Shown one piece after another: positions 25,093-33,444 of a stretch of 64,000 nucleotides of DNA. Position 1 is the stretch's first letter; each line of letters starts with the position of its first letter. The notes beneath the pieces are model-generated. The model ran no database searches. It was not told the origin of the DNA and saw only the letters and a list, made by a program, of their open reading frames with translations. A program made the position numbers and the translations under genes. The stretch is from Thermodesulfatator atlanticus DSM 21156. GTDB taxonomy: Bacteria; Desulfobacterota; Thermodesulfobacteria; Thermodesulfobacteriales; Thermodesulfatatoraceae. The stretch is taken from NCBI RefSeq assembly GCF_000421585.1, contig NZ_ATXH01000005.1, forward strand, positions 48,985 to 112,984. The letters are read 5' to 3'.

Positions 25093-25590
25093 CTAAGCAA
25101 ACTTGTTTAGTATCCAGGTAATTATTTCGCTTTTAAGTTTCATGTTATCTTCTTCGGTCATGTTGGTGAGCCAGCGTCTTATCCATTTTTGTACGCGATT
25201 AAAATGGGCCTGATTTAGCTTTTCGCCATAGACCATTTCAAGGGCTTGCAGATACCAGATGAAAATAGCGTGAAGCGGAATACATTGATATTCAAGGGTT
25301 ATAGGATAAAGAGCTTCGTAAAAAGCACGATTTATAAATTTTTTGTCAGGCTCACTCCCAAACTTGCGAATCACTAAGCGCGAGACATTTTCTTCTTCCT
25401 CGCCTTCCTTAGGGATGTCCTGCTGGCGTTCGGAAAGAAGCTGCATATTTTCGTTGAGCATATCCATGCGCTCGCGGTTAAGCTTTATAATCTCTTCCTG
25501 AAGTTGCCCCAGGGCAAGTGGGTTTTCTCTTTCGCGGTAATATTTGGCTAACTTTTGCCGTAAGGCTGATTTTCTTGAGCGACCACCCAT
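25093..25590 (-). CDS. Hypothetical protein, basic N-terminus
   Basis: 165 residues from the ATG at 25590, chosen because AGAGGTG precedes it; the longer frame upstream has no ribosome-binding site. Family not recognised. The N-terminal ~60 residues are basic then coiled-coil-like (SRKSALRQKLAKYYRE, EEIIKLNRERMDMLNENMQL). The C-terminal ~90 residues are a compact helical domain (FYEALYPITLEYQCIPLHAI, then WYLQALEMVYGEK). No signal peptide. It converges on thiC across a shared terminator. Possibly a DNA- or RNA-associated protein from the basic start, but that is a guess. Confidence 0.65.
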   Translation of the reverse strand: MGGRSRKSALRQKLAKYYRERENPLALGQLQEEIIKLNRERMDMLNENMQLLSERQQDIPKEGEEEENVSRLVIRKFGSEPDKKFINRAFYEALYPITLEYQCIPLHAIFIWYLQALEMVYGEKLNQAHFNRVQKWIRRWLTNMTEEDNMKLKSEIITWILNKFA

Positions 25591-25640
25591 AGTATTCACC
25601 TCTTTTGCATTTTCTCTTAAAAGCTTAAACTTGAGCAGGA

Positions 25641-25703
25641 CTTTTTGCAAATTTAATCCAGAGGAAAAACCTTTTTAATCCAATTAATGCAATTTGCAAA
25701 GGG
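25641..25703. repeat. Imperfect inverted repeat with TTTGCAAATT arms
   Basis: CTTTTTGCAAATT (25641-25653) and AATTTGCAAAGGG (25691-25703) pair over 13 positions with two G-U, around a 37-nt AT-rich loop. The arms resemble those of the repeat at 8742-8806 and the left flank of the repeat at 55601. Confidence 0.55.
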
Positions 25704-25710
25704 AGAAATA

Positions 25711-25741
25711 AAAAAGAAGGCGGCAAGCCCGCCTTCTTTTT
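25711..25741. terminator. Intrinsic terminator of the dap operon
   Basis: AAAAAGAAGGCGG (25711-25723) and CCGCCTTCTTTTT (25729-25741) form a 13-bp stem with a 5-nt loop. It immediately follows the dapB stop on the minus strand and ends the lysine operon. Confidence 0.9.
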
Positions 25742-26544
25742 TATTTAAGGCCTAACACGTCGTGCATATCATAGACCCCAGGGGCCTTGCCCACTACCCA
25801 GATAGCAGCTTTTACCGCACCCCTGGCGAAGGTGTCACGGCTTGAGGCTCGGTGGGTGAGTTCTATACGCTCACCAGTACCTGCAAAATAAATGGTATGT
25901 TCACCTACTATTTCCCCGGCACGAATGGTTTGGATGCCTATTTCTTTCTTAGGGCGTTCGCCAATTATCCCTTCCCGGCAGAAGCGAAAAGTTGACTCAT
26001 CCCAGCCAAGGGTCTTGGCAATCACATTGGCAAGGGCTATGGCTGTGCCACTGGGAGCATCTTTTTTCATGCGGTGATGGGCTTCAACTATTTCAATATC
26101 AAAGTCCTCTCCCAAAACTTTGGTAGCCATTTCCACCAGTTTATAAAGCAAATTTATGCCAAGACTCATGTTATAGGCCTGGACTAACGGGAAGTGTTTG
26201 CGTGCGAGCTCGTGGATTTCTTCAAGCTCTTCTTTAGAAAATCCCGTAGTTCCAATAATCATGGCCTTGCCGTAAGAGGCGTTGGTGCGGGCGTTGGCAA
26301 GCGAAGCTTCATGGAAGGTAAAATCAATGATAACGTCGCCTTTTTCAATTACCTTTTCAAGGGAGTCCTCGATAATTACTCCTAGAGGGGGTTTTCCGAT
26401 GATCTCGCCCACGTCTTTGCCAACGGCAGGGCTATCTGGCCTTTCAAAGGCGCCAACCAAAGTAATATCGTCTGCTTCAAGGATGTTATGGATTATGCGA
26501 GTCCCCATACGGCCGGCAGCGCCGGCGACAATGGCCTTTACCAT
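25741..26544 (-). CDS. dapB: 4-hydroxy-tetrahydrodipicolinate reductase
   Basis: 267 residues, standard length. The Rossmann start VKAIVAGAAGRMGTRIIHNI, the NAD(P)H segment VIIDFTFHEA, the substrate loop EAHHRMKKDAPSGTA (about 159-173) and the C-terminal RASSRDTFARGAVKAA are all intact. It reduces HTPA in diaminopimelate/lysine synthesis. It is the last gene of lysA-dapF-dapA-DUF4412-dapB, overlaps the DUF4412 gene by 7 nt and is followed by a strong terminator. Confidence 0.96.
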   Translation of the reverse strand: MVKAIVAGAAGRMGTRIIHNILEADDITLVGAFERPDSPAVGKDVGEIIGKPPLGVIIEDSLEKVIEKGDVIIDFTFHEASLANARTNASYGKAMIIGTTGFSKEELEEIHELARKHFPLVQAYNMSLGINLLYKLVEMATKVLGEDFDIEIVEAHHRMKKDAPSGTAIALANVIAKTLGWDESTFRFCREGIIGERPKKEIGIQTIRAGEIVGEHTIYFAGTGERIELTHRASSRDTFARGAVKAAIWVVGKAPGVYDMHDVLGLK

Positions 26545-27311
26545 GGCATACCTCCTTGCATGGAAGGCATTTGGCGCTTTTGATAACTTTCTGGAACGCG
26601 GAAATAACTCTCAGGGAGCTTTGATGTTTCTATCTTGGTAACTTCTATTTCGTAATTATCCGCATAGGAAATTTCTTTTAAAGGGAAGCCTAACTTTTCA
26701 TACTTGGTGGCTGACATACAGGCTGCCCCTTGGTTCTGCTGCATGGGCATATTGGAAGCCCCTTTGGGCATCATCTTTTCACTCATGGCGCTTAGGCTTT
26801 TGAAATCGCATTTTTTGTTAATTTTTTGCAAAACATTTTCCGAGGCCCATATTTCGCGTACGGGCTGGCCATTTTCTTTAATAATGACTTGATAGGCTTT
26901 GTAGCCAGCTATTTTTGCTTTTTTTCCAGTTTTGTGAAACGTTGTTTTAACGGGTTCTTCTTTAGGCGCGGGCTTTTCTTCTTTTTTGCCAAACAAGTTG
27001 AACTTTTTGGCAAATTTGCCTAGTGACTGCTGCATTTTTTCCATCTGGCTTTGCATGGCTTCCATTTGTTTTCTGGTTTCTTCCGCGGTGGTAACGTAAT
27101 AGGCCTTTTGTTCAGGCATTACTATGTACATCAGGCCTTTTTCGGTATCAAAAATGGTATAAGATTGAGGAGTTTCCACCCGGAAGTATTTGCCTTCGCA
27201 AGCCCAGCGGTAAAATCCGCCATCAGAGGTTTTGGCATCAATTAAAACGCCTGCGAAAAGAAGATCGGCCCCGGCCAAAAGAAAAAAAACGCTAAGTAAA
27301 AATTTTTTCAT
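26538..27311 (-). CDS. Secreted DUF4412-like protein inside the dap operon
   Basis: 257 residues. A clear signal peptide (KKFLLSVFFLLAGADLLFAG, residues 2-21) is followed by a beta-rich region (YFRVETPQSYTIFDTEKGLM ...), a Met/Gln/Lys-rich helical insert (about 80-115) and a second beta-rich half with two or three Cys. Overall it recalls DUF4412 periplasmic/outer-membrane-associated proteins of unknown role. It lies between dapA (12 nt away) and dapB (7-nt overlap), so it is co-transcribed with lysine genes although it is exported; no functional link is evident. Confidence 0.6.
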   Translation of the reverse strand: MKKFLLSVFFLLAGADLLFAGVLIDAKTSDGGFYRWACEGKYFRVETPQSYTIFDTEKGLMYIVMPEQKAYYVTTAEETRKQMEAMQSQMEKMQQSLGKFAKKFNLFGKKEEKPAPKEEPVKTTFHKTGKKAKIAGYKAYQVIIKENGQPVREIWASENVLQKINKKCDFKSLSAMSEKMMPKGASNMPMQQNQGAACMSATKYEKLGFPLKEISYADNYEIEVTKIETSKLPESYFRVPESYQKRQMPSMQGGMPW

Positions 27312-27323
27312 GTTTAGCTCCTT

Positions 27324-28259
27324 TTAGATGAATTTGTATTCTGCAAGTATTTCTTTTAGTTTTGCTGTGTTTGCTTCACTCATTTGGGTTAAAGGCAAGC
27401 GCACTTCAGGACTGGCAATTTTCCCCATAAGATAAAGGGCCATTTTAGCCGGGACCGGATTGGTCTCAAGAAACATGGCTTTAAAAAGCGGAAAGAGCTT
27501 GAGGTGGAGCTTACGGCCCTTTTCCCAGTTTCCGTTAAGGGCGGCCTTCATCATGTCTGCCATTTCTTTGGGAGCCACATTTGCCGCAGCTGAAATGACA
27601 CCTTTGCCCCCAAGGACCATGCTGGTAAAGCACGTGAAATCATCTCCTGAGAGCAAGAGAAATTTGTTCCCGCAAAGACGAATAATTTCGGTGGCCTGTT
27701 TCATGCAACCAGTGGCTTCTTTAATGCCCACGATGTTTTTGATTTTGGCAAGGCGGGCCACGGTGTCAGGCGCAAGGGAGACACTGGTACGGCTCGGGAC
27801 ATTGTAAAGAATAATGGGGATCTTCTTAACTGCCTCGGCTACAGCTTTGTAATGCTGGTAAAGACCTTCCTGGGTGGGCTTGTTGTAATACGGGGTTACC
27901 ATTAAAACAGCATCAACGCCGATGTCTGCGGCAAGTTTGGTGAGCTCAATTGACTGGGCGGTGTTGTTAGTGCCTGTGCCTGCAATAACAGGCACGCGAC
28001 CAGCTGCAATTTCTACGGTGAGTTCGTATAGACGTTTTTTTTCTTCAAAGCTAAGGGTTGGGGATTCTCCGGTGGTGCCAACGGTAAGCAAGCCGTCAAT
28101 CCCCTGTTTTATCTGCCATTCTACAAGCTCCCGGTAGGATTCTTCGTCAAGCTTTCCGTCTTTAAAAGGAGTTATCAGCGCAACAATAGCTCCTTCTAAG
28201 GCCTTTTTTTTGGAAGCTTTTGTTTTACAAGTTTTGCGGCCACATTTTCTTGCGGGCAT
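27324..28259 (-). CDS. dapA: 4-hydroxy-tetrahydrodipicolinate synthase with basic N-terminal tail
   Basis: 311 residues. The TIM-barrel enzyme runs from about residue 21 (EGAIVALITPF). The Schiff-base lysine is in IVGIKEATGC, and ILYNVPSRTSV carries the catalytic Tyr. It condenses pyruvate with aspartate semialdehyde. Unusually, the enzyme is preceded by ~19 residues rich in Lys, Arg and Cys (PARKCGRKTCKTKASKKK). The ATG at 28259 has a strong ribosome-binding site (AGGAGGA), and no ATG closer to the domain exists, so the tail is probably real. It sits in the lysine operon 18 nt after dapF. Confidence 0.95.
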   Translation of the reverse strand: MPARKCGRKTCKTKASKKKALEGAIVALITPFKDGKLDEESYRELVEWQIKQGIDGLLTVGTTGESPTLSFEEKKRLYELTVEIAAGRVPVIAGTGTNNTAQSIELTKLAADIGVDAVLMVTPYYNKPTQEGLYQHYKAVAEAVKKIPIILYNVPSRTSVSLAPDTVARLAKIKNIVGIKEATGCMKQATEIIRLCGNKFLLLSGDDFTCFTSMVLGGKGVISAAANVAPKEMADMMKAALNGNWEKGRKLHLKLFPLFKAMFLETNPVPAKMALYLMGKIASPEVRLPLTQMSEANTAKLKEILAEYKFI

Positions 28260-28277
28260 AATTTCCTCCTTTGTATT

Positions 28278-29147
28278 TTATTCCAGGGCTTCTTTGGAAA
28301 GATGCGCCCGATAAACGAAACGGGCTTCACCTTTTAAGAAAATTTCATCAGGTTCTGCAGGATTCCAGAAAATTTGAAGTATTTCTCCTCCGGTTGTTGT
28401 TACCTCTACCGGAGACGAAATCAGGCCTTTGGATATAGCTATGATGGCAGAGGCACATGCTCCCGTCCCACAGGCAAAGGTCTCAGCTTCTACTCCTCTT
28501 TCATAAGTACGAACCAGTAGGTTTTGAGGGCCTGTTTGGGCTACGAAATTAACGTTGGTGCCAGCTGGGGCAAATGCCTGGTGAAATCTGATTTTTTTTC
28601 CGACCTCGTTTACAGGAAAGTCTTTTAGCTCTTCTTCAGGAAGGATAAGCACTACATGTGGAACACCCGTATTAACAAAAGAAACTAAAAGCGTTTTATC
28701 GTTGACAGAAACGGGGAAATCAAGCTTCAAATCTTTGGGAGGGGTAAGTTTGATTTTTACTTCTTTTCCGTTTACTTCTGCTTGGATTAAGCCTGCCAGG
28801 GTTTCAAAGGCGAGTTTTTCAGGGCAAAGGCCTTCTTCTACGGCAAATCTTGCGGCACAACGGCCACCATTGCCGCACATTTCCGCTTCGCTACCATCGG
28901 CATTAAAAAAACGCCATGAAAAGCAAGCTTCTTTAGTTTTTGGAGGTTCTATCAGGATAAGGCCGTCTGCCCCTACGGAGAAGGCTCGGCGGCACAAGCG
29001 TTTGGCAAGTTCAGGGCCAAGTTCAGATGGGACCTTTTTATCAAAATTGTTGATAAGAATGAAATCATTACCCGAGGCGACCATTTTGGTGAAAGGAAGG
29101 CCTTCGCAAGCGGCCATGTCTCCGTCCATAAACTTTTTTAATACCAA
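28278..29147 (-). CDS. dapF: Diaminopimelate epimerase
   Basis: 289 residues. Both catalytic cysteines are present: MCGNGGRCAA and FACGTGACAS. The N-terminal substrate segment is FTKMVASGNDFILINN. It converts LL- to meso-diaminopimelate for lysine and peptidoglycan. About 14-17 residues precede the usual start, so an internal start (ATG before DGDMAAC or AACEG) is possible. It lies between lysA and dapA in the same operon. Confidence 0.95.
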   Translation of the reverse strand: MVLKKFMDGDMAACEGLPFTKMVASGNDFILINNFDKKVPSELGPELAKRLCRRAFSVGADGLILIEPPKTKEACFSWRFFNADGSEAEMCGNGGRCAARFAVEEGLCPEKLAFETLAGLIQAEVNGKEVKIKLTPPKDLKLDFPVSVNDKTLLVSFVNTGVPHVVLILPEEELKDFPVNEVGKKIRFHQAFAPAGTNVNFVAQTGPQNLLVRTYERGVEAETFACGTGACASAIIAISKGLISSPVEVTTTGGEILQIFWNPAEPDEIFLKGEARFVYRAHLSKEALE

Positions 29148-29162
29148 TCAATTTTTTATTAT

Positions 29163-30431
29163 TCAACCATTTTGCTCGGAAAGAAAAGGTGGAATTTTTT
29201 CTCCCGCGACAAGCCTTGCGTAATTTTCCCGTCGTCTTACCACGAAAAAGTCGCTGCCGTTTACCATGACCTCTGCCGGCCTTGGCCTTGAATTATAGTT
29301 AGAGGCCATAACAAAACCGTAAGCCCCGGCACTCATGATGGCAAGAAGCTCTCCAGGACGCACCAAGGGAAGTTCTCTATCTCTAGCAAAGAAGTCTCCT
29401 GTTTCACAAATAGGTCCAACCACGTCGGCGACAATTTTAGGCGCGTCTTTTTCTTTGACAGGGATGATTTCATGGTAGGCATCGTAAAATGCCGGGCGCA
29501 AAAGGTCATTCATGCCGGCATCTACGATGACAAAGTTTTTAGTGGGAGTTTCTTTGTAGTAGAGGGCTTTGGTCACCAAAATACCGGCATTGCCCACCAA
29601 TACCCGTCCTGGTTCCAGGATAAGGGTAACATCAAGGTCTCCCAGTTCCTCTTGTAGGGCTTTGGCGTATTCGGCAGGTGGGGGAGGGGCTTCGTTTCCG
29701 TAAACAATTCCTAGACCACCGCCAAGGTCTATGTATTTTATTTTGATATCAATGGCTTCCAGTTCTAGGATAAATTCTTTTATTTTTCTTAAAGCTTCTA
29801 CAAATGGACTTATTTGGGTGAGTTGTGAGCCTATGTGGCAATCAATGCCTACAATTTCAAGATAAGGATTTTCTTTGGCAAACTCATAAGCCTTAAGGGC
29901 ATTTGCCGCATCAAGGCCGAACTTGTTCTTTTTTAAGCCTGTGGAAATGTAAGGATGAGTTTTCGGGTCAACATCTGGGTTTATTCTTATGGCAACAGGG
30001 GCAATTTTTTCCAGGCGTTTAGCCACTTTTGCCAGGGTTTTAAGCTCCCCAAGGCTTTCTACGTTGAACATGAGAATGCCTGCTTGAAGAGCCTCACGCA
30101 TTTCCTTGGGGGTTTTGCCCACCCCGGAAAAGACTATTTTTTTGGGGGGAATCCCGGCTTTTAAGGCGCGGTAGAGCTCTCCTCCTGAAACTATATCTGC
30201 CCCAGAGCCTTCTTTGGCGAAAAGGCTTAAGACCGCAAGGTTGGAGTTGGCTTTGACTGAGTAGCAAACAAGGTGTGGGATGCCATCAAAGGCTTTGTCA
30301 AAAACACGAAAATGGCGCCTAAGGGTAGCAGCGGAATAAAGATAAAAAGGAGTGCCTACCTTTTTAGCTATTTCTCGCACAGGGACATCTTCGGCATAAA
30401 GTTCGCCATCGCGATACTGGAAATGGTGCAT
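29163..30431 (-). CDS. lysA: Diaminopimelate decarboxylase
   Basis: 422 residues, PLP-dependent fold III. PLP lysine in CYSVKANSNLAVL (about residue 59), GGGLGIVYGNE (phosphate-binding glycines), HIGSQL, and the substrate residues around GPICETGDFF. It makes lysine from meso-diaminopimelate. First gene of the lysA-dapF-dapA-DUF4412-dapB operon. AAGGA lies just before the ATG. The ~90 nt before the start are highly structured (see 30447-30520). Confidence 0.96.
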   Translation of the reverse strand: MHHFQYRDGELYAEDVPVREIAKKVGTPFYLYSAATLRRHFRVFDKAFDGIPHLVCYSVKANSNLAVLSLFAKEGSGADIVSGGELYRALKAGIPPKKIVFSGVGKTPKEMREALQAGILMFNVESLGELKTLAKVAKRLEKIAPVAIRINPDVDPKTHPYISTGLKKNKFGLDAANALKAYEFAKENPYLEIVGIDCHIGSQLTQISPFVEALRKIKEFILELEAIDIKIKYIDLGGGLGIVYGNEAPPPPAEYAKALQEELGDLDVTLILEPGRVLVGNAGILVTKALYYKETPTKNFVIVDAGMNDLLRPAFYDAYHEIIPVKEKDAPKIVADVVGPICETGDFFARDRELPLVRPGELLAIMSAGAYGFVMASNYNSRPRPAEVMVNGSDFFVVRRRENYARLVAGEKIPPFLSEQNG

Positions 30432-30446
30432 GTTTTTCCTTTCTGT

Positions 30447-30520
30447 CCCGAAGGCTTTATGGCTTCGGGGCCGGGCTATTTTTATTCCGCCTTGAATACG
30501 CCCATCAACCCGGCTGGCGG
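30447..30520 (-). promoter_or_regulatory. Possible pseudoknotted leader of the lysA operon
   Basis: On the minus-strand RNA, CCGCC (30520-30516) can pair with GGCGG (30491-30487), and GCCGGG (30514-30509) with CCCGGC (30475-30470), the second extendable to 9 bp with wobbles. The order a-b-a'-b' is that of an H-type pseudoknot; the linker before b' is A-rich (8 nt, seven A). A 7-bp hairpin CCCGAAG/CTTCGGG (30469-30447) stacks directly after, then the ribosome-binding site. It is not the lysine L-box. Confidence 0.4.
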
Positions 30521-30574
30521 TATTTGGGCCTTCCTTTTTAAGGGCGAAAAATTAGCATATTTTATTTCAATTTT

Positions 30575-30650
30575 CGATCCTTTCGCTTTTTTATCCCGAA
30601 AAATAGGAACGGATCCCAAAACCGACCTTAAAAAGGCTTTTTGCAAAAGG
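30575..30650 (+). repeat. Palindromic intergenic repeat, copy A (left arm decayed)
   Basis: CGAAAAATAGGAACGG (30597-30612) is identical to the right arm of copy B, and the distal part CCTTAAAAAGG ... TTTGCAAAAGG matches copy B too. The left arm (from GATCC at 30576) no longer pairs well. It lies between the divergent lysA and lipoprotein genes. Confidence 0.7.
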
Positions 30651-30747
30651 CTTAAAAATAGCAAAATTTTCTACCTAGCCCTTTTGAGCTAAGCTTATCT
30701 TGGTTAGGCTAGTGGTGAGCTTTTTTTCTGAGTGTTTATTTAGCAAG

Positions 30748-31788
30748 ATGACTAAAGGTTTAAGAATATTGATACCTCTGCTGCTGATTTTGCTTCTTGG
30801 CGCGTGTGGCAAAAAAACGCCTCCCAAGCCACCTTACGCGGTGCGTCCGGAAGTTCCTGGCAATGTCAGCGTAAAACTTACCTTTTGGGGAGCGGAACTT
30901 TCTTTTGATATCCCCCACAAAAAAATAGACGGTGACCCTTTAGATGGCATCGAAGGTTTTGAAATAATTCGCTACGAAAAAAGCATTACCAACCCTGAAG
31001 ATACCTCAACCCGGAGATACTGGATAAGTATTACGCGAGAAATGTTTCAGAAACTTACCCGCTATCATTTTAACGACCGTGATCTTAAGCCTGGATATCG
31101 TTATTTTTATGTTATTCGGGCTGTTCGTGGCTGGCGCTCGGTAAGTGATCCCGCCCGTTCTTCTGTTTTTGCCTGGTACTTTCCCCCTGCCAAGGTAAAT
31201 GGGCTTGGCGCCAAAGGTGGTGATTCCTGTATAACCCTTTCCTGGAAGCCAGTAACAAGCCTTATCAATGGCGCTTTGGCAGAAGGATTTTCTTTTGAGT
31301 ATCGCATTTATAAGCGCCAAAAAGATGAAGCCTTGGCAAGGGCCATACCCCGGTTGGTGTCTACAACCACTTTCAAGGATACCAACGTGATTAATGGGAT
31401 TACTTACTGCTATCAGGTGGCTGCGGTGCTCAATTATTATGAAAGTTTGATTGAAGGGCCCAAAAGTGGTGAAGTTTGTGTCACGCCTGTTGACCTAACC
31501 CCTCCTCCCCCTCCAGAAGGGCTTGTTGCCCTTCCTTTTAAAGATGGGGTTCTTCTTCGCTGGCGCTTAAGTGGGGCTCCTGACCTTTTGGGCTATAAAG
31601 TGTACCGGCAAAAAGAAGGGGAAGAACCTGTGCTTCTTACGCCTCACCCCGTTTCTACGCCCAAGTTTTTTGACAAACCACCAAGCCCTGGAATTTACCA
31701 TTATTGGGTCACCGCGGTGGACTCATCACCACGCCGAAATGAAAGTGCCCCCTCAAACGTTGACACGGTGAAATACCAGCTAAAATGA
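30748..31788 (+). CDS. Lipoprotein with fibronectin type III-like domains
   Basis: 346 residues from the ATG at 30748, which places a lipoprotein signal at the N-terminus: hydrophobic ILIPLLLILLLGAC with Cys20 as the lipidated residue. Proline-rich linker KKTPPKPPYAVRPEVPGNV follows. Two or three fibronectin type III-like modules are suggested by repeated phrases: GYRYFYVIRAVRG, GITYCYQVAAVLN and GIYHYWVTAVDS, each before a PPP/proline stretch. Probably anchored in the outer or inner membrane facing the periplasm. Partner unknown. An upstream start at 30700 is possible but would spoil the signal. Confidence 0.75.
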   Translation: MTKGLRILIPLLLILLLGACGKKTPPKPPYAVRPEVPGNVSVKLTFWGAELSFDIPHKKIDGDPLDGIEGFEIIRYEKSITNPEDTSTRRYWISITREMFQKLTRYHFNDRDLKPGYRYFYVIRAVRGWRSVSDPARSSVFAWYFPPAKVNGLGAKGGDSCITLSWKPVTSLINGALAEGFSFEYRIYKRQKDEALARAIPRLVSTTTFKDTNVINGITYCYQVAAVLNYYESLIEGPKSGEVCVTPVDLTPPPPPEGLVALPFKDGVLLRWRLSGAPDLLGYKVYRQKEGEEPVLLTPHPVSTPKFFDKPPSPGIYHYWVTAVDSSPRRNESAPSNVDTVKYQLK

Positions 31789-31866
31789 ATTTTTTTTGAG
31801 ACTTTGCGGATGCTGGATGTTTGTTAAAATTTCCACTCCATTTTTCATAAGCAAACGGAGGTTACT

Positions 31867-33234
31867 ATGAAAGACTGGGATATCATCGTCTTAGGAGGCG
31901 GACCTGCCGGCATTACCGCTGCCACTACGGCCAGACGCCACTATCCTGACAAAAAGATTCTTTTGGTGCGCAAGCTTGAAAAATCTTTAGTTCCCTGTGG
32001 GATTCCTTACATGTTTGGTCTTTTAAAAGACCCTACCCGGAACATAAATCCCGATGGGGTACTTCAAAGCAGAGGAATCGAATTGGTAATAGACGAGGCG
32101 GTAAACATTGATTGCAAAGAAAGAAGGCTTTCCTTGCGTTCAGGAAAAGAGCTTAGTTATAAGCGTCTTATCTGGGCTACTGGCTCGGAGCCCTTTGTTC
32201 CCCCTATTCCAGGGCGTGAGCTTGAAAACGTCTTCGTGATAAATAAAGACTTTTCCTATCTCCTCAAAATTCTCAAGGCTCTTCAGGATGCCAAACACGT
32301 GGTGGTAGTAGGTGGCGGTTTTATCGGTGTTGAATTTGCCGAGCAAATTCGTATCCATCATAAGCTCGAGGTCTCCGTGGTAGAGATGCTTCCCTATTGT
32401 CTTTATAGCTATTTCGACGAAGAATTCTGCTTTGAAGCCGAGCGAGAGCTTCAGCAGATGGGAATCAACCTTTATACCGCATCAAAAGTTGCGGAATTCA
32501 AGGGGGTAGATGGCAAAGTCCGGGAGGTTCATTTGGCCGATGGAAAGGTCTTGCCAGCGGATGTGGTCCTTATCTCAACAGGAACTATCCCAGAGGCTAA
32601 GCTGGCTAAAGAGGCCGGGCTTGCGATTAAGCCGGATGGTTCTTTAGATGTTGACCGTACTATGCGCACCTCTGATCCTTACATATATGCCTGTGGAGAC
32701 TGCACGGAAAAGTTTTCTTTCTTTAGTGGAAGGCCTGTGCCTGTGCGCCTAGCCTCGGTAGCGGCTATGGAGGCCCGCATTGCAGGGGCCAATCTTTACG
32801 CCAGAAGACGAATCAATCCCGGAACAATCGGTGTCTTTTCTACCAAAATAGGCGAAAAGGTGTTTGCCGCGGCTGGTTTAATTGAGCGCGTGGCAGAAGC
32901 CGAAGGCTTTGATGTCTTGGTGGGAGATGCCTCTGCACCCAACAGGCATCCTTCGGTACTCCCTGGAGCCAAAGATATGCACGTGAAGCTTGTCTTTGAC
33001 GGCTATACCGGAGTGCTTCTGGGTGGGCAGATAGTAGGTGGAGAAAGCGCAGCAGAGCTTGTTAATTTGCTAAGTGCTTGTCTGCTTCATCGTATGACCG
33101 CGGTGGAAATATCAGCTTTTCAGATGGGGACTCATCCCTTGCTTACACCTTCGCCAGCGGGATATCCCCTTGCGGTTGCTGCAGAACTTGCCGCGGTAGA
33201 AAAACTCAAAAATATTCCAGGTGAAGAATATTGA
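31867..33234 (+). CDS. CoA-disulfide reductase / NADH oxidase-like flavoprotein
   Basis: 455 residues of the pyridine-nucleotide disulfide oxidoreductase class. FAD-binding IIVLGGGPAGITAA (about 6-19), active-site candidate Cys44 in LVPCGIPYMFG, NAD-binding VVVVGGGFIGVEFAEQI (about 141-157), second FAD motif YIYACGDCTE (about 276-285), and a dimerisation domain to the C-terminus. A single redox Cys near residue 44 is typical of CoA-disulfide, persulfide and NADH-oxidase enzymes. In a sulfur-metabolising anaerobe a polysulfide or CoA-disulfide role is plausible. GGAGG precedes the ATG. Confidence 0.82.
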   Translation: MKDWDIIVLGGGPAGITAATTARRHYPDKKILLVRKLEKSLVPCGIPYMFGLLKDPTRNINPDGVLQSRGIELVIDEAVNIDCKERRLSLRSGKELSYKRLIWATGSEPFVPPIPGRELENVFVINKDFSYLLKILKALQDAKHVVVVGGGFIGVEFAEQIRIHHKLEVSVVEMLPYCLYSYFDEEFCFEAERELQQMGINLYTASKVAEFKGVDGKVREVHLADGKVLPADVVLISTGTIPEAKLAKEAGLAIKPDGSLDVDRTMRTSDPYIYACGDCTEKFSFFSGRPVPVRLASVAAMEARIAGANLYARRRINPGTIGVFSTKIGEKVFAAAGLIERVAEAEGFDVLVGDASAPNRHPSVLPGAKDMHVKLVFDGYTGVLLGGQIVGGESAAELVNLLSACLLHRMTAVEISAFQMGTHPLLTPSPAGYPLAVAAELAAVEKLKNIPGEEY

Positions 33235-33262
33235 ATCTTCGCTGACCTTTATCCTGCGGCTC

Positions 33263-33288
33263 AGAGCCTGGTCTCAATACCAGGCTCT
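33263..33288 (+). terminator. Terminator-like hairpin
   Basis: AGAGCCTGGT (33263-33272) pairs perfectly with ACCAGGCTCT (33279-33288) around a 6-nt loop. The following bases (TAAAGACAATTT) hold only a weak T tract, so termination efficiency is uncertain. It follows the flavoprotein gene. Confidence 0.6.
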
Positions 33289-33353
33289 TAAAGACAATTT
33301 ACCATTGACCTTCTTGGGGTATGTTAACCTCTTCAAGGACTTTAGACACACTA

Positions 33354-33440
33354 CCAGCAAGGGATCCGTTCCTATTTTTCGGAACGAAAAATAGGAACGG
33401 TTGCTGGAAAGGGCCTTAAGAAAAGGTGTTTTGCAAAAGG
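33354..33440 (+). repeat. Palindromic intergenic repeat, copy B (most complete)
   Basis: CCGTTCCTATTTTTCG (33366-33381), loop GAA, CGAAAAATAGGAACGG (33385-33400): a perfect 16-bp stem. Outside it CCAGCAA (33354-33360) pairs with TTGCTGG (33401-33407). The downstream part GGAAAGGGCCTTAAG ... TTTGCAAAAGG is shared with other copies. It lies between two convergent genes. Confidence 0.85.
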
Positions 33441-33444
33441 TTTC

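Noticed and set aside
30432..30747. Lysine (L-box) riboswitch upstream of lysA
   Set aside because: The leader is too short and lacks the conserved L-box core; a different pseudoknot-like fold is proposed instead.
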